Assembly: GCA_029962745.1 (NCBI GenBank)
Contig: CM057151.1
Location: forward strand, 38,353,136 to 38,417,135
Source of the DNA: Echinometra lucunter
Taxonomy: Eukaryota > Echinodermata > Echinoidea > Camarodonta > Echinometridae
DNA length: 64,000 bases
Reading direction: 5' to 3'
The position numbers and the translations under genes are program-made. Under the pieces are notes generated by a model. The model was not told the DNA's origin. It did no database searches and saw only the letters and a list, made by a program, of their open reading frames with translations. Positions 26,205-40,100 of this stretch are shown piece after piece (position 1 is the stretch's first letter; each line of letters begins with the position of its first letter).

Positions 26205-26309
26205 GTTACTTGCTTTGTTTTAAATTACACTTGAACAAAGCCAATGTGCAAGTTAGCAATGAATTTGACTTGGATATGTATATATATCTACATATATATA
26301 TATATATAG

Positions 26310-26837
26310 GAATCAGAGTTGGTAGTAGAATGCCATAAAAAATAAAATCATAGATTTTAAAAGAAAACGGAGCATAGCTCTCAAAAATGAAAGGCGAAGT
26401 CACACTCTTCGTCAGTGCCCACGGTGTGACAAAAAGATGTAAATCAAAATCCGTTTCTGAAACAGACGAAAAAACACGTCTGTTCATGGGCAGACGGATT
26501 GTGAAACTCACCTTTCAAAAGAAATCAACGCGCTGAAGATGGAGATGGCGCGAAGTAAATAACGCATCCCAAGACGCGTTGTCATGACTGCAAGATGACA
26601 ATGGCGAATCTCCGGCTCCAAAACAGGAAAATCTGAAAAGGGCCTCACCGCCAACAGTCATAGAGTAGCAGTAAACAGGTAAAAAATACCTAAATAAAAG
26701 TGATTTACATCTTTTTGTCACACCGTGGGCACTGACGAAGAGTGTGACTTCGCCTTTCATTTTTGAGAGCTATGCTCCGTTTTCTTTTAAAATCTATGAT
26801 TTTATTTTTTATGGCATTCTACTACCAACTCTGATTC
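26310..26837. mobile_element. 528-bp foldback element with perfect 137-bp arms
   Basis: 26310-26446 and 26701-26837 are exact inverted complements over 137 bp as read by eye, around a 254-bp spacer. The outer edge reads GAATCAGAGTTGGTAG. The spacer is richer in GC and CpG than the surroundings. It lies about 110 bp after the CNBD2 polyadenylation signals. The flanks contain TATATATA on both sides, so the target duplication cannot be defined. Confidence 0.8.
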
Positions 26838-27499
26838 CTGTATTTTCCAGATGCCACGCAGACTAATTTTCACTATATATATATATAAATGACAGAATGT
26901 TTAGATTACAGACAGAAGGAAATAAAGTTTTAAAAATATACAAGTAAATTTTATCTTTTGTTTGATACCTTTTAGTTACATTATACATTTAATGTAATAT
27001 AAATGTAAAAGTTGCTTGCCAAAAACAATTAATTGAATAGTGCTGCAGATTGTTTCACATGGCACATAAGTGCTAAAAGCTGGCCCTTTCCATTCCAGAC
27101 AGCTTAAGAAAACATACTCAGAAAAAAAAGATACTTTATTCTCTGTGTTATGTTGACTTTTATTCTGTATTTTTTAAATTTCATTTTTTGTATGTCTTTG
27201 AAATACTCACCATCCTCTTTTTTAGTTTATAAGAAATATATATCATATATCTTCAACTTTTGTCATAACACTGTGTTTGCCAATCAAAGTTAGTTATCAA
27301 TCAATCAAATAATTTCTGAAAATCATCACTGAATCTGTTAAAAAGTGATCAGTCCTTCAACTAAGCTATCAATCAAATCAGCTGTTAGTTGCATTAATTG
27401 TTCACTTTTGATCTTCAAAACAGTCAGTTCATAAATCATTTAATCTTTCAACCAACTGAATCAAGCATTCAATAAAACTTAAAATTCAGTCAGTCTTCC

Positions 27500-27723
27500 A
27501 AACCAATCAACAATCGATCAAGCAAACAAGCAGTCAGTCAGTCAATCAAGCAAACAAGCAATCAGTCAATCAATCAAGCAAGCAAGCAATCGGTCAGTCA
27601 GTCAGTCAATCATTCAATCAATCAATCACTCCATTGGTCAATTATTCAACCAATCAACCAGCCAATTCTACTAACCATTCAACAAATTACCCAAACAATC
27701 AAATCCATCCATCCATCCATCCG

Positions 27724-27769
<46 letters not shown>

Positions 27770-27795
27770 TCAATCAATCAATCAATCAAATAATC
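27500..27795 (+). repeat. Degenerate (CAAT)n region
   Basis: Drifting CAATCAGT/CAAGCAAT words become perfect (CAAT)n at about 27725-27790. Intergenic. Confidence 0.9.
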
Positions 27796-28730
27796 AAATA
27801 ATCTGACATTTCATGTGCTGAGAGCCAGAGGGGTATTAGTTATGCATTGCACGTATATGAGTTAATATTTTTCTAGCTGACAAGAGACCATTTGATCCAA
27901 CATTATTAAATATATCAATTATCAACTAGTCAATTACCTAGTTCAATTACTAATCACATTTTAATTCACCCGAGGAGCCAGGGGCCAGTGGGGTGGTCCC
28001 CTCTCAAAAGGAAAAAAAAAAAAAAAAAAAAGCGAGGAAGAGAAAAAGGGGCAATCCCAAAGACAAAAAAGACCCCCCCCCCAAAAAAAAAAAAAAAAAA
28101 CAACAACAAAAAACAAACAAACAACCAAAAAAAAGTGAGAGAAAAGAAAAAAGGGAAAGAGTGAAGAAGAGAAGGAGCAGACAAGGAAACATGACAAAGA
28201 ATGGTTGAAGCTCCCATTTCCCCCTCTCTGCACCCTCCCATTAGGGAGCTCGTTTTGTGTTCTCAACATGTAATTCACACACTTTGCCTGCTTGTGTGCC
28301 CCGTTAAAACAAATCCTAGCTACATGGGTGTTTCAGTGCTTGACTGCCCTAGAATACCAATGTGTTGGATCTTAATTTTGAGGTTGAAATGTGATATCAA
28401 TGATGAAAGTGGATTGAAGTTAGAATGTGCTTGTGTATATATATGTTGGAAATGTGTGTGTGTACATACAGCCAAGATTACTTTGATTAAATTATACAAG
28501 AACATGATTTACATTAACTGTAAAATTCTGACAGAGCCTGCTACGTTTATTTGAAAAAGTGTAAATGTAAAGAATAAAACAATATCTGCAATAGAAAAGA
28601 AAAAACTGTTTGATGTGTTTCTTCCTCTTGTAATAACTGTGTCTTTGCCTTGTGTTTGACTGAAGTTTCATCAGAACAAACATAATGAAACAAATGCATC
28701 AAACACATGTTTTGTTTTCTTCAAAATATA

Positions 28731-28736
28731 TTTATT
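28731..28736 (-). terminator. Possible polyadenylation signal for DNAJC2
   Basis: On the minus strand this reads AATAAA, about 1.3 kb after the stop codon, and I saw no nearer AATAAA. A weaker ATTAAA lies at 29152-29157. With the distal site, the repeat copy at 29337-29742 would be part of the 3' UTR. Confidence 0.3.
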
Positions 28737-29336
28737 AATCATAATTTTTTATGAAACAGTTGATCATGGTATCCAATCATGCATACTCAAACATTTGCTG
28801 AATGAAACTTCTCCAAAAGCTGATGCTTACTGGGATATTGTGATTACAGCCCATTTCTAATTTTGGTCAAACCCTCAAAAGCATTAATTCAATTTTTGTT
28901 GTTGTAACTGAAAAATAGTACGACACTCACTTTGATAATGGTTTGAAATTCCTTCCTCTTAAAATTAAACATCAAACAAACAAAATGAAAGAAGTTACAT
29001 CCCTTGCCCTGATGTAAATTCTCCTGTGCCACAAACACATGAAGAACAAATGGACATATATATGAGCACATGGCTTTGTGCAAACTTCTGAGAGAATGCC
29101 ATGGAGGGAGCTCCCCAGCAGACAATGACATACATGACTGGTAGCCTCAATTTTAATAGCATTCCTTTCAGACACTTACGATAAAATTTTAACTGAAATA
29201 GTGGTGGGCATATCAAAATATCCCCCAGACTGGAGGATTATATTCCAAGTAACTCTAAGACCGCTTCAAACCTCAAATTAACATGGAGTCTTAAGGGTTA
29301 TATATCAGAGTTAATTTTGGACTGGTACAATGTTAA

Positions 29337-29742
29337 CCTATTCGTGACAGAGGTCCACATTTTGTGGTTTGGCCCAATATCTTTTGATGCAAAGCCCTAA
29401 AAATCATACCAAATACATGAGCAGAAAGAGCAAAAAATTTTACACAAACTGTACCCATTTTGGTTGCGTCAATATTCGTTGTTTGATGCTGAATTTTTTT
29501 AAAGGAAAATAAGCATTAAAATCCTGAAATTGGCAATGTGATAGAAAGTTTAAAATCACCGTTTCCCCTGCAAATTGGCAACTTTTTGACTTCTCATCAT
29601 AATTTCTGTCAATTTATATTCATTTCAGACACATGACGTTTTATAAGAAAAATGTAGCAATGAAATAAAAATGTTGGTGTTGCCAATTTGAAGAAGAAAT
29701 GGTGATCAAATTAGGCTTTAAATAATTCTTGTCAAGAATGGG
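29337..29742 (+). mobile_element. TTAA-flanked ~407-bp MITE, copy 1
   Basis: It begins TTAA-CCTATTCGTGACAG and ends TTGTCAAGAATGGG-CTAA; the consensus ends are CCCATTCGTGACAG and CTGTCACGAATGGG between TTAA. The body shares ATCTTTTGATGCAAAGCCC and GCAAATTGGCAAC with the other copies. It lies downstream of the DNAJC2 stop, perhaps in its 3' UTR. Confidence 0.8.
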
Positions 29743-30040
29743 CTAATCTCTTGGAATTCCAAGCTTTCCACTTGAGGAAAAGTTCTGATCAGCTATAAAC
29801 CGGGGACAGTCAGGCATACCAACCTGCTAACATCCCTACCATCTTCTCTGACAGAAGTTGGATCCTAGACATGTCTTTCCAACTGACTGCTCAGTGTATT
29901 TTTTACTGTCCAAACTAGTCTAATTTTGAGCTTGTTTCCTGTTAATTTTGATGAATTTCAGATGACCGGTGCCACCTTCTCTCAACAGAGGGCAGCAGAG
30001 ATGAAGTCGTTGTAGAAGAGGCATGGATGGCTGCATGTCA

Positions 30041-33000
30041 TCAAGGTTTCTTGGACTTGGCAACCTGGGCTTGAGCAGCCTTCTTAGCTTTCACCATCTC
30101 CACAAGTTCCTGGAATTGAAAGGAAAGAAACAGATCGTGTGCAAACAAAAATTAGCAAAGAATATTACAATGAAAACATGAGTTAGAGTGCATTGCTGAA
30201 TAATGCATACTCTTAGATCATACAAGAGAAGAGAGAGAGAAAGAGAGAAAGAGGAGTAAAAGAGAGAGGTGGCGAGAGAAAGAATTAGAAGAGGAGAGAA
30301 GGGACAGAACAGGGAAACAAAGATGAGAGAAAGTGAAGAAAGAAACCAAAGATATGTGAAAGGGGAGATAACAAAGATAGAAAAATCAAGTTAAAATAGA
30401 AAAAAAAGAATGAATAGGGTAGGGAAGATTATGTATGATGATAACATCAACAACAACAACAAAAAAGGGGGATAAAGAGGAAGTTGTTCCTTCCTTATCT
30501 CTTTCTCACCTTCATGTTTATTTCACAAAAGCTAGGAAATTGAAAAGGAAAAGGATGAAGAAAGAGTAGAAGAAAAGAAAATGTAAGAGGACAAAAAGAT
30601 ATTGCAGAAGAAAATGACCCCCCCCCCATAAAAAAAAAAGAAAAAAGAGGAGAATCAAAACAAGATTATTTATTTCAAACCTTGTATCTCTTCATGCATT
30701 CCTTCTTTGTTCTGGTAGGCACAGCTTCTGCTATCTTATCCCATCTATCTGTAGCGCTGGCAGGGAATGTCTTCAAGGCTTGTTCTAACCTTTTCTGTTC
30801 CTCCGTCGTCCATGCTTTAGGACCTTCTGGAGCAGCTGCAGCGCCCTCTCCACCTAAGGGAAAAAAGAGTGGAAATTCCAGTATACCAATACATTTGGAG
30901 ATCAACATTACAGTTCAATAATCAGCATTTAAGCACTGACAACTATTACTTTAATCTATTTCATTCCAATAATACAGAAATTTCCTGATGACAAAGACAC
31001 TACAAAAAGCAGCTGTTAGGCCCTCAGTATTTACTTAAAATAAACCATGAATTAACATTAACAAACAATATAATAAACATATATTTTTTGTACTCGATTA
31101 ATCAAGAAGGATATGAATCTCTGTACAATTACGTCACTAGAGCATATGGGTAGCAAAAATTGTATGAACTTTGAATATATCCTCCACTGACTTGGTGAGG
31201 GTTTTTTAAAACGCTGGCCCAAGATCCAACTGGTGAATTATATGATTAGTTGATACTATACATGTTTTATTCTCCTTTGATGTATCAATATCAAAAACAA
31301 TTGGCAAACCTTGTATCTCCTCAAATCATAATTTGGTACGAGTGAAAAGTGACGGGACGGATATGGCTTGAACATACTGTCATATAAGATCGGGCAATGG
31401 ACAAAGAAGACAGTGAGCACTTCTTTTCCTAATACCTTGATATTTCTCTGAGGGTTGAGCTTCGTCTGTTTTCTTGAGCTTGCCTCCCGTAGCCTGTTGG
31501 AACTTCTCAAAGGCTTTCTCATTGGCTGCTTGCTTCATGCCCGCATCTGGTGAATAAATAGCATTACCCATATCAGACACCTCAGCTGGTCATTTACAAA
31601 AATTGTATTGCCCTAATTGTAGATAGCAGTGAGACTCTGAGGGGTATATTGTTTGTATTTTCCTTGCTCTCCCAGAGCCTATATTTTTGCGTGCAGAGAC
31701 GAGGGAAAACATAACTTTGTATTTTCCACGGTCTCACATCCGGGAACTTGAGGACAAAAACAAAATATTCATAAGAGACTAACTGAAAAGGGATAAAGGG
31801 AACATAATACTCCCAGTTTATTGTTGGTTTGTGATTAAGAGCATCATTGTATTCTAATGTAACAGCAATATTTAGACTATGACACTTCCTGTATTAAAAT
31901 TCCCTACTCGGGGGTGGGGGGGGGGGAATTGAGGCACCAAATTTTCCAATGAGCACCCTATGAAAGAGAGTTGAAGCCAATATGTGTCACTTTAAAGAGA
32001 TGTCAGTATTCAATTACAAGATGGAAGGAAGGGTGCTGAAATCCATAGTGGATATGCCAACATAAGGAAATTGAAGGGGAAAAGGAGTTGGTGAACAAAC
32101 CTAGCTTTTGTAGATTCTTGGTCTTATTGATGATATCTTTGGCCACTCTGGTGATCCCTGAGGTGGAATGATTGTTGATATAGTTTGCAATCACCTCATA
32201 CCTGATAAGAAAACATGTAACCCAATATAATCATTAACAATGATAAATGACATATCCGATCAAAACAGATCATCATGCTTTAATAAAGAAATAAAGAAAT
32301 TAATCAATACAAGAAAACATACAAATTATACTATAAATATATATATATATATATATATATAAACACACAAAAAACTACAACCTGAGCAGATATGTCTTCT
32401 TGAACAATACAACCAAAATTTGGGAAATATTGTGAGGATTTACAGAAATCTACATTTTCAAAAAGATAATCTAATAGCTAAAACTTCTAAAGAATTGATT
32501 CCAAATTCAAATTGAGTTTGAAATTATTTTCAGGCTTCCTAAAAATGGTCATATTTCATCACTTTTTTTTCTCCAAAATGCTTTTCAGATTATCATTCGT
32601 AAAATCATCTAACTGCAATAGGGACATGCGTTCCTAATCTTTGCACAGAAATGATATCGGAGATGATATCAATGAAGAAATGCAGAAAAATACACATTCC
32701 TGTCAAAATTAATGTTTAATAAGAGTGTGACAAAGGTTCAGAGCTTGAGTCACCCATGATAATAATTAAAAATAAATTTATACAGCGCAGCTACTATATC
32801 AGTATACTCTACTGCGCTGTGATGTAACAGATCTCCTATCAATGCTACTACATAGGCAAACAAAAAATGAAAACAACAACAACAAAAATATCAGTAATCA
32901 AAAGCTTCTTAAAATAGGTAAGTCATGGTTGTTTGAAAAAAACTTGTTATCAGTAACAACTGCCATATTTCTATGACAAATTTGCTCTCAGCCAATCAGA

Positions 33001-36000
33001 TGCAAGGATTTCAGTAGCTTATAACAGTTATTGCAACTTGTTATTGATAACAGTTTTACGAAACATGGCCCTGTGATCTCTACATACCTGGAGCCTGTGC
33101 CTGGAGGAAAGATGTTCGCTGCCTTGATGAGGAGCTGTGTATCTGCTTCGCTCCAGGCTTTGCCTCCTTTGGATCCTCCTCCATCCCCTCCCTTGGAGCT
33201 GGAGAGGAGCTCCTGCTGTTTGCGCAGCTCCTCCTGGTGCTCTCGCTCAATCTCGGCCGTCACTGCAGCCACCTGAAAAAGAGAGATAAACATTGCCCCA
33301 AATGCAAGAAAGAGGTTTATTTTGAACCATGGTCTAAACCATGGCATGGTTTCAACCTATGCTGTGGACTAAACTACGCGTAAATAAGCGTATACATTAT
33401 AGCGCATCACTACCCACCCTTTAGACAAGAGGACATGCATGTATTATGCTTACAAAGGTTTAAACCATAGTTTAAATATAAACTACTTTCATGAATTCAG
33501 CCATTGTTTTAAGTACTGGGGAAGATACTTCATCCTACAATACTATGTTGCAAAATACCATTCATCAAGAATGTACAATAAAAGGTTTAACAAATTGTTG
33601 CCACATTCAATTTTCAGTATTTACTTTTTGTTACTGAAGTTATGATAGCACTTTTACCAACTGGAAGGATAGAATGAAAAATGTTGGGTTGATGTAGTCA
33701 GGACTTTGGTATGCATTTTTATTGAAATACACATCTTTTGGTCCTCACAATAATTTGAGGCTTACTGCCAAGCACACAATATATGAGACAGATTTGTTTA
33801 TAAAATAAGAATACCTGTAAAAAATTGACAAAATCATATACCTCTTCTTGAAATATAGCCTTTGATTGTTCTCCATCCGCTTTGCTGAATCTCTCGTTGA
33901 CCTCTTGCAATCTATGTGAAATGGATAAGCATGCAGACATACATATGTTTATATGAAACATTATGGTTAAATAAAATCTTAGTTGATACTTTGAACTGGA
34001 TACTTGATACGTGATGGGGTAATCCCTTTGGCAGCTCACATGGGAAGCTATACTGAGATGGTAGGCGAGGTGAGAAGTCGCAGAAAGTGATATGATGTGT
34101 AGAAATGTTGGTGGGTAGACGTAGCACTTATCAATATACAGTAAAAGACGATACGTCCAGTGCAGGTAAACTATTTGAACCAAACCTGTAAGTGCCTTAT
34201 TCATTAAGACCTTAATTCTCCTTTTTAGGATTCGTTTCATAATACAGAATAATCAGACAATGGGCATGCATTGCCTCTATCATTAGCACTGAAATCATTA
34301 CGTGATTTGATTCCATACATGCTCCCGAAACAACTGTTCTCAGCTCAATTTTTCCAAAGAGCTAGGGTGAAGGATGGGGATGTAATTGAGTTTTATGTCA
34401 GGTTTCACCCATGGAATACTAAGCCCGGGATGACTTGGGCTGGGGTCTATCATGGAAAATACATGTTATACTGAACTCAAATCATACTCAACGGGTTAAG
34501 ATTAGGGTTAGAAAGTGTTAAGTCTCTTAATCGTGACAGAGGTCCACATTTTGTGGTTTGGCCTAATATCTTTTGATGCAAAGCCCTAAAAATCATACCA
34601 AATACATGTGCACAAAGAGGAAAAAATCCTACACAAACTGTGCCCATTTTGATTGCGTCAATCTTCGTTGTGTGATGCTGAAAATTTTTAAAAGGAAAAT
34701 AAGCATTAAAATCCATAAATTGGCAATGTAATAGAAAGTCTAAAATCACCGTTTTCCCCTGCAAATTGGCAACTTTTTGACTTCTCATCATAATTTCTGT
34801 CAATTTATATTCATTGCAGATACATGACGTTTTATAAGAAAAATGTAGCAATAATATAAAAGTGTTGGTGTTGCCAATTTGAAGAATAAAAGCTGATCAA
34901 ATTAGGCTTTAAATAATTCCTGTCACGAATGGGTTAAAAGAGAAGCTTGAGTTCTGGGAAAGGTAAAAATAATTTGTGCGCTCTCTCATCTCTTCATGTC
35001 AGTTAGGAAGAATATCCCCTAGAAAGGATTACTCTTCAAATGCCCTCATATTGGAAATATGACAACAAAAAGCTGAAAAGATCAGGGATAACATTCATGC
35101 CAGATTTGTGTGTGGTCCCATACACTCATTTCTTTGTGCAGTGCAAGTACCTTTTGGGGAAAGAAAGTGAATTTCTTATCAATTCGATAATCTCCACATC
35201 TCAAAATAGACACCTGTGTTTATATACAACTACTCTAACTCTCCCAGTTGCTTTGGAACAGTTTCTTTCACATTATGATCACATGACCAAAACTCCAGTT
35301 TATCTTTAACCCATTCGTGACAGGAATTATTTAAGGCCTAATTTGATCAGTTTTATTCTTCAAATTGGCAACACCAACATTTTTATTTTATTGCTACATT
35401 TTTCTTATAAAATGTCACGTATCTGAAATGAATATAAATTGACAGAAATTACGATGAGAAGTCAAAAAGTTGCCAATTTGCAGGGGAAAACAGTGATTTT
35501 AAACTTTCTATCACATTGCCGATTTAAGTATTTTAATGCTTATTTTCCTTTAAAAAATTTTCAGCATCAATCAACGAATATTGACGCAACCAAAATGGGC
35601 ACAATTTGTGTAGAATTTTTTGCTCTTTCTGCTCATGTATTTGGTATGATTTTTAGGGCTTTGCATCAAAAGATATTAGGCCAAACCACAAAATGTGGAC
35701 CTCTGTCACGAATGGGTTAAAGAGAGAAGTTTTAGAGGAACTTCACCACTGTGCAACAGTCCCTGGAGAAGGTGCCAACACTAATCCCTTACAAGGCATA
35801 ATAATTCTAGGACAATATTCACAACAAATGATTCCACTCACCTGACCAAAGATAGTCTTTCACATAGCCTCTCCATGTCCTCCATTGCTTTCACCAGACC
35901 CTCCTCATTCGTGAAGTAACCATGTTTCTGTGCGTACATAATAGCAAGTCAAAGAGAAATCATCATCATTATCAGTATTACGGAGATGCGGTGGTGTAGT

Positions 36001-37154
36001 GGTTCATTCACTTGACTCTCAATCGAAGGGGTGAGAGTACAAATCCCAGCCCAGCATTAAAGGGTAAGTCCACCCTAGAAGTTTCACTGTTGCAATAAAA
36101 GGAGATAAATTTGAACAGCATTTTAAAAAAGAAATGAGCAAAATCGGTCAAAGAATAAGAAAATTACACTCATTTACATATTCTAGTAAACTACTCTCGG
36201 CTCTGCAAATTGGCAACACTGATGACATCATATGCAAGCAGCTCTCCATTCACTTTGTACACGAAATTTCACATTTTCTCAATTTTCTTGGAAGTTGCAC
36301 ATTTTCTAACCCCCATAATCAATGAATATTCAGAAGAATTGCTTTTTACATAACATACTTTGACTATGGGGTAAGAAAATGTGTCACTTCCAAGAAAATT
36401 GAGAAAATGTGAAATTTCGTGTACAAAGTGAATGGAGACCTGCTCGCATATGATGTCATCAGTGTTGCCAATTTGCAAAGCCAAGAGTAATTTACTAGAA
36501 AATGTAAATGAGTGTAATTTTCTTAATCTTTGACCGATTTTGCTCATTTCTTTTTTTTAAATGCTGTTCAAATTTAACTCCTTTTATTGAAACAGTGAAA
36601 CTTCTAGGGTGGACTTTCCCTTTAAAGTCTCTTTGCAAGACATAAATCCACATCTGCCATTCTCAATCACTTGCTAATTGGGTGCCCAGGAGGATGCAAA
36701 GGTGTATGATTGGATTAGCATGTGCACGCATGTAAAATGGGCGACTGACTGGAATGCTCCCCAAGGAGCGGAGCATGTTATTGCCGATCATGACATAGAA
36801 GTTGCTATGACAATGGCGCATACTGTTTTGTTAGGCAAGCACAGTACAAAAGAAATTGCGCCATGCTGTAACCTACGGAAACCGAGTTGGCCAAACCCTG
36901 CAATAAAGGGCTCTGCTGTCCAACAGGTTATGATGGTACTTTCATCATCACACACACCTACTAGCAGATAGGTGTGTGATGATGAAGGCTAATGATTATT
37001 ATGCTTACCTTACAGGTTTCCCTCAAGGCTTTTCTCTCTTTCCTCATGGCTTTCTTGAGTGCATCCTTCTCTTTCTTTGCTGCTTGTGCCTACATGGTTA
37101 CAATCAGATGAAAAATACCATGCTTACTCAATCGAAACATGTAGATACTGTTAA

Positions 37155-37193
<39 letters not shown>

Positions 37194-40100
37194 CCAACTA
37201 TGAAGAAACCTACCAAATAAGCATCATTAATCTAACATCAGAGCTGCCACCAAAAGTGGAAAAAAATTCTATTCTGTATTCCTTTTCATCCTATTTTCAA
37301 GCCAAAAATCCTATATGAATTGAAAATTTGAAACATATGATTCATTTGCCACTCTGCATATCCTAGCTAAAATATAATATTCATAATATATAGGGCTTAT
37401 TCAATTATATCTATCCTCGCTCTTCTACATTGTACTTTTTCATTTAAATTGATCTACAGTACAAAATACACAGACAGACTATACTAAGCATTGGGGAAAC
37501 TTGAATCTTGATAATATGACATGAAAATAAGATAAAACAAAGGTAATAAAGAATCACTGTCAGAACTTTCGAAAATCCAATTTTAGTGGGAAAATTCCTA
37601 GTGTCATATTCCCTTAAAAAAATCCTACTAGCTGGCAGCCTCGCATAGATGCGACATATTTGTTCTAATAAAAAGAATATGAACTCCTTAAATGAAAACC
37701 AACTCAATTTACTTAGGGTTTGAAGGGTATGATATCAAACAATATCTTTATCTGTATATTAAATCATGGCATACTGGAGATCATAAAATATCAAGGATAA
37801 GTAATCTGTCATTCCTATCTGACCTTTGCTTTTGCTTCTTCCTCTTCTTTCTCTTTCGCTAGTCTCTCTGCTTCCAGTACAGCTAGACGCTCCTGGGCAT
37901 GAAATGAGTGATTGCATGAATTAATTACTTTTACTTTTACTTTTAATTACTTTTTCGAAAAACAAAATATGAACAAATATACAATGTGTAAATGAAATTA
38001 TGAGAGACTACACATCAACATAAATTGGCTAATAGAAATCACAAGTCACACCTTGTTACAGCAAGTAATCAATATACAATTTTTTACACATTTTCAGAGT
38101 AACATGACATGTTCATATTATTGCCATATCAATACATGTCACTATTTGCAGATGCCAGGGGCTTCAAAAGCATTCACATGTTTTTATTTGTATAATCCAC
38201 CTCATACCAAATATTATTCTTCTTTCACCACAAGTCTGACAAAAATCCTTGGGCAAGTCCCATCAGCATACAAAAAAATATTTGTAAGATGATAAAATGA
38301 CTGTATGAACTATTCTGACCAATGAAATATTGATTTTGGGCAAAATATATAGATATTTTCAAATTATTTGTTTAACCCATTCGTGACAGAGGGTCCAAAT
38401 TATGTGGTTTGGTCTAATAACTTTTGATGCAGAGCCCTAAATATCATACCAAATACATGAGCAGAAAGAGCAAAAAAATCTACACATATTGTGCCCATTT
38501 TCGTTGCATCAATATTTGTTGTTGATGCTGAAATGTTTAAAAGGAAAATAAGCATTAAAATCCGTAAATTGGCAATGCGATGAAAATGTTAAAATTACTG
38601 TTTTTCCCTGCAAGCTGGCAACTTTATGACTTCTCATCATACATTCTGTCAATTTATATTTATTTCAGATACATGATGTTTTATAAGAAAAATGTAGCAA
38701 TTAAAGAAAAATGTTGGTGTTGCCAATTTGAAGAATAAAAGCTGATCAAATTAGGCTTTAAATAATTCCTGTCACGAATGGGATAATATGGTTCATAGTA
38801 TAGTACCACACCTTTTCTTTCTCCATAGCTGCTGCTTTTGCTGCCTCTTGTTTGGCTCGCTTCTCTCTTGCTTTACGTTCCTTTTCCTCTTCTTTGAATC
38901 GTTTGATACGAGGATCACAGGCATAGGCATTGTCTAAATTGAACAACAAATGTAAAAGAGATTGACAATGTGTAAAAATATGGTTCACAATATTTCACAT
39001 AGACAGATGGAACTGCATTCAGGGTGAAACTGTCTTTAAAAAAAAATTGGCACTACCTACAAAATATATTGGTAATTTATATCTACAAAATGTAAAGAAA
39101 ATGACTAACACCTGTTAGAACTCATAGTCCCTATGGAAAATACCAGTTCCACTTCTTGATACGTGACCTGGATGATTCGCATTACTCAGGTATTGCACAT
39201 GTTCAACTGCAAATGTTTTGGGGATAACATTTGTATGAAGTACTGAAAAGAAGAAAAAAAAATCGATGTAGCAATGATTTCACTAAATCAATGCATCATT
39301 CAATCAATCCATCATGCAACCGATCAGTCAAAACGTGAGATCTTACCGATGAGAGTTCTTATTCTGGTCATCTCTTCTTTCTTCCTCCTCTGTCTCTCTG
39401 CCCTGTTCTGTTTATCTATCCATCTTCTCTCTTCTCTGCATTCTCCCTTCTCCTTTTCCTCTTCATCGAGGTAAGAAAACTCCCTCCATGACTGGAAGTC
39501 ATACCTGTCAAAATACATTTTATCTTTGATAAAAAGGAACATTCTTGCATGTTAACAAACTTGAAAGGTTTTAAGAACAATTAACAAAATATTGAGAAAT
39601 ATACCCTGATTGTTACAAAGTCTCCATGATACTTCTTAAGATGGCTAAAAATTCCTGGGGTGGGGAGGGGGGGGGGGGGCATGGGGTATGTGCCATTGAG
39701 GCCTGTACATCATTCCCATACATGAACATGTGTAAAAAGGGTACTTTTCTCAGCATCAGATTGAAGCATGGAATCCATTTATAAATGCGGTAGGAAACTG
39801 ACCTCAGAGCAATTATTGCCAGAGCATACGCCCTAGAACCCTGTAATTTGGAAAACCCCCAAAGCATTGAATTCCTCACCAGAAGTTGTAGAAGTTGTTC
39901 ACTTCCTTGAAAGTTGACTTGTCATTGCCAAGATCAGGAACAGGCTTCTTTATAGACCACCTGGGTGCAGAAAAAAAAATACAAAAAGTAATGGAAGTCA
40001 GAGACATTTGTGAGGCATACAGACAACTTTTACACAATATGAAGATGGTTATGGAATCAAAGTTAGCAGATAGAGTTGTGTACTTTGACTTTCCATAGTA

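Larger units (their letters stand above)
25323..30040. other. Intergenic region between convergent CNBD2-like and DNAJC2 3' ends
   Basis: It contains both 3' UTRs, the 137-bp-arm foldback element, CAAT repeats and a poly-A/G-rich patch at 28005-28190. I see no further gene; the open frames at 27961-28278 are low complexity. Confidence 0.6.

Noticed and set aside
35976..36060. Possible functional tRNA gene
   Set aside because: Box-like words are present but no cloverleaf with a sound anticodon arm; the body matches a SINE copy elsewhere in the window.
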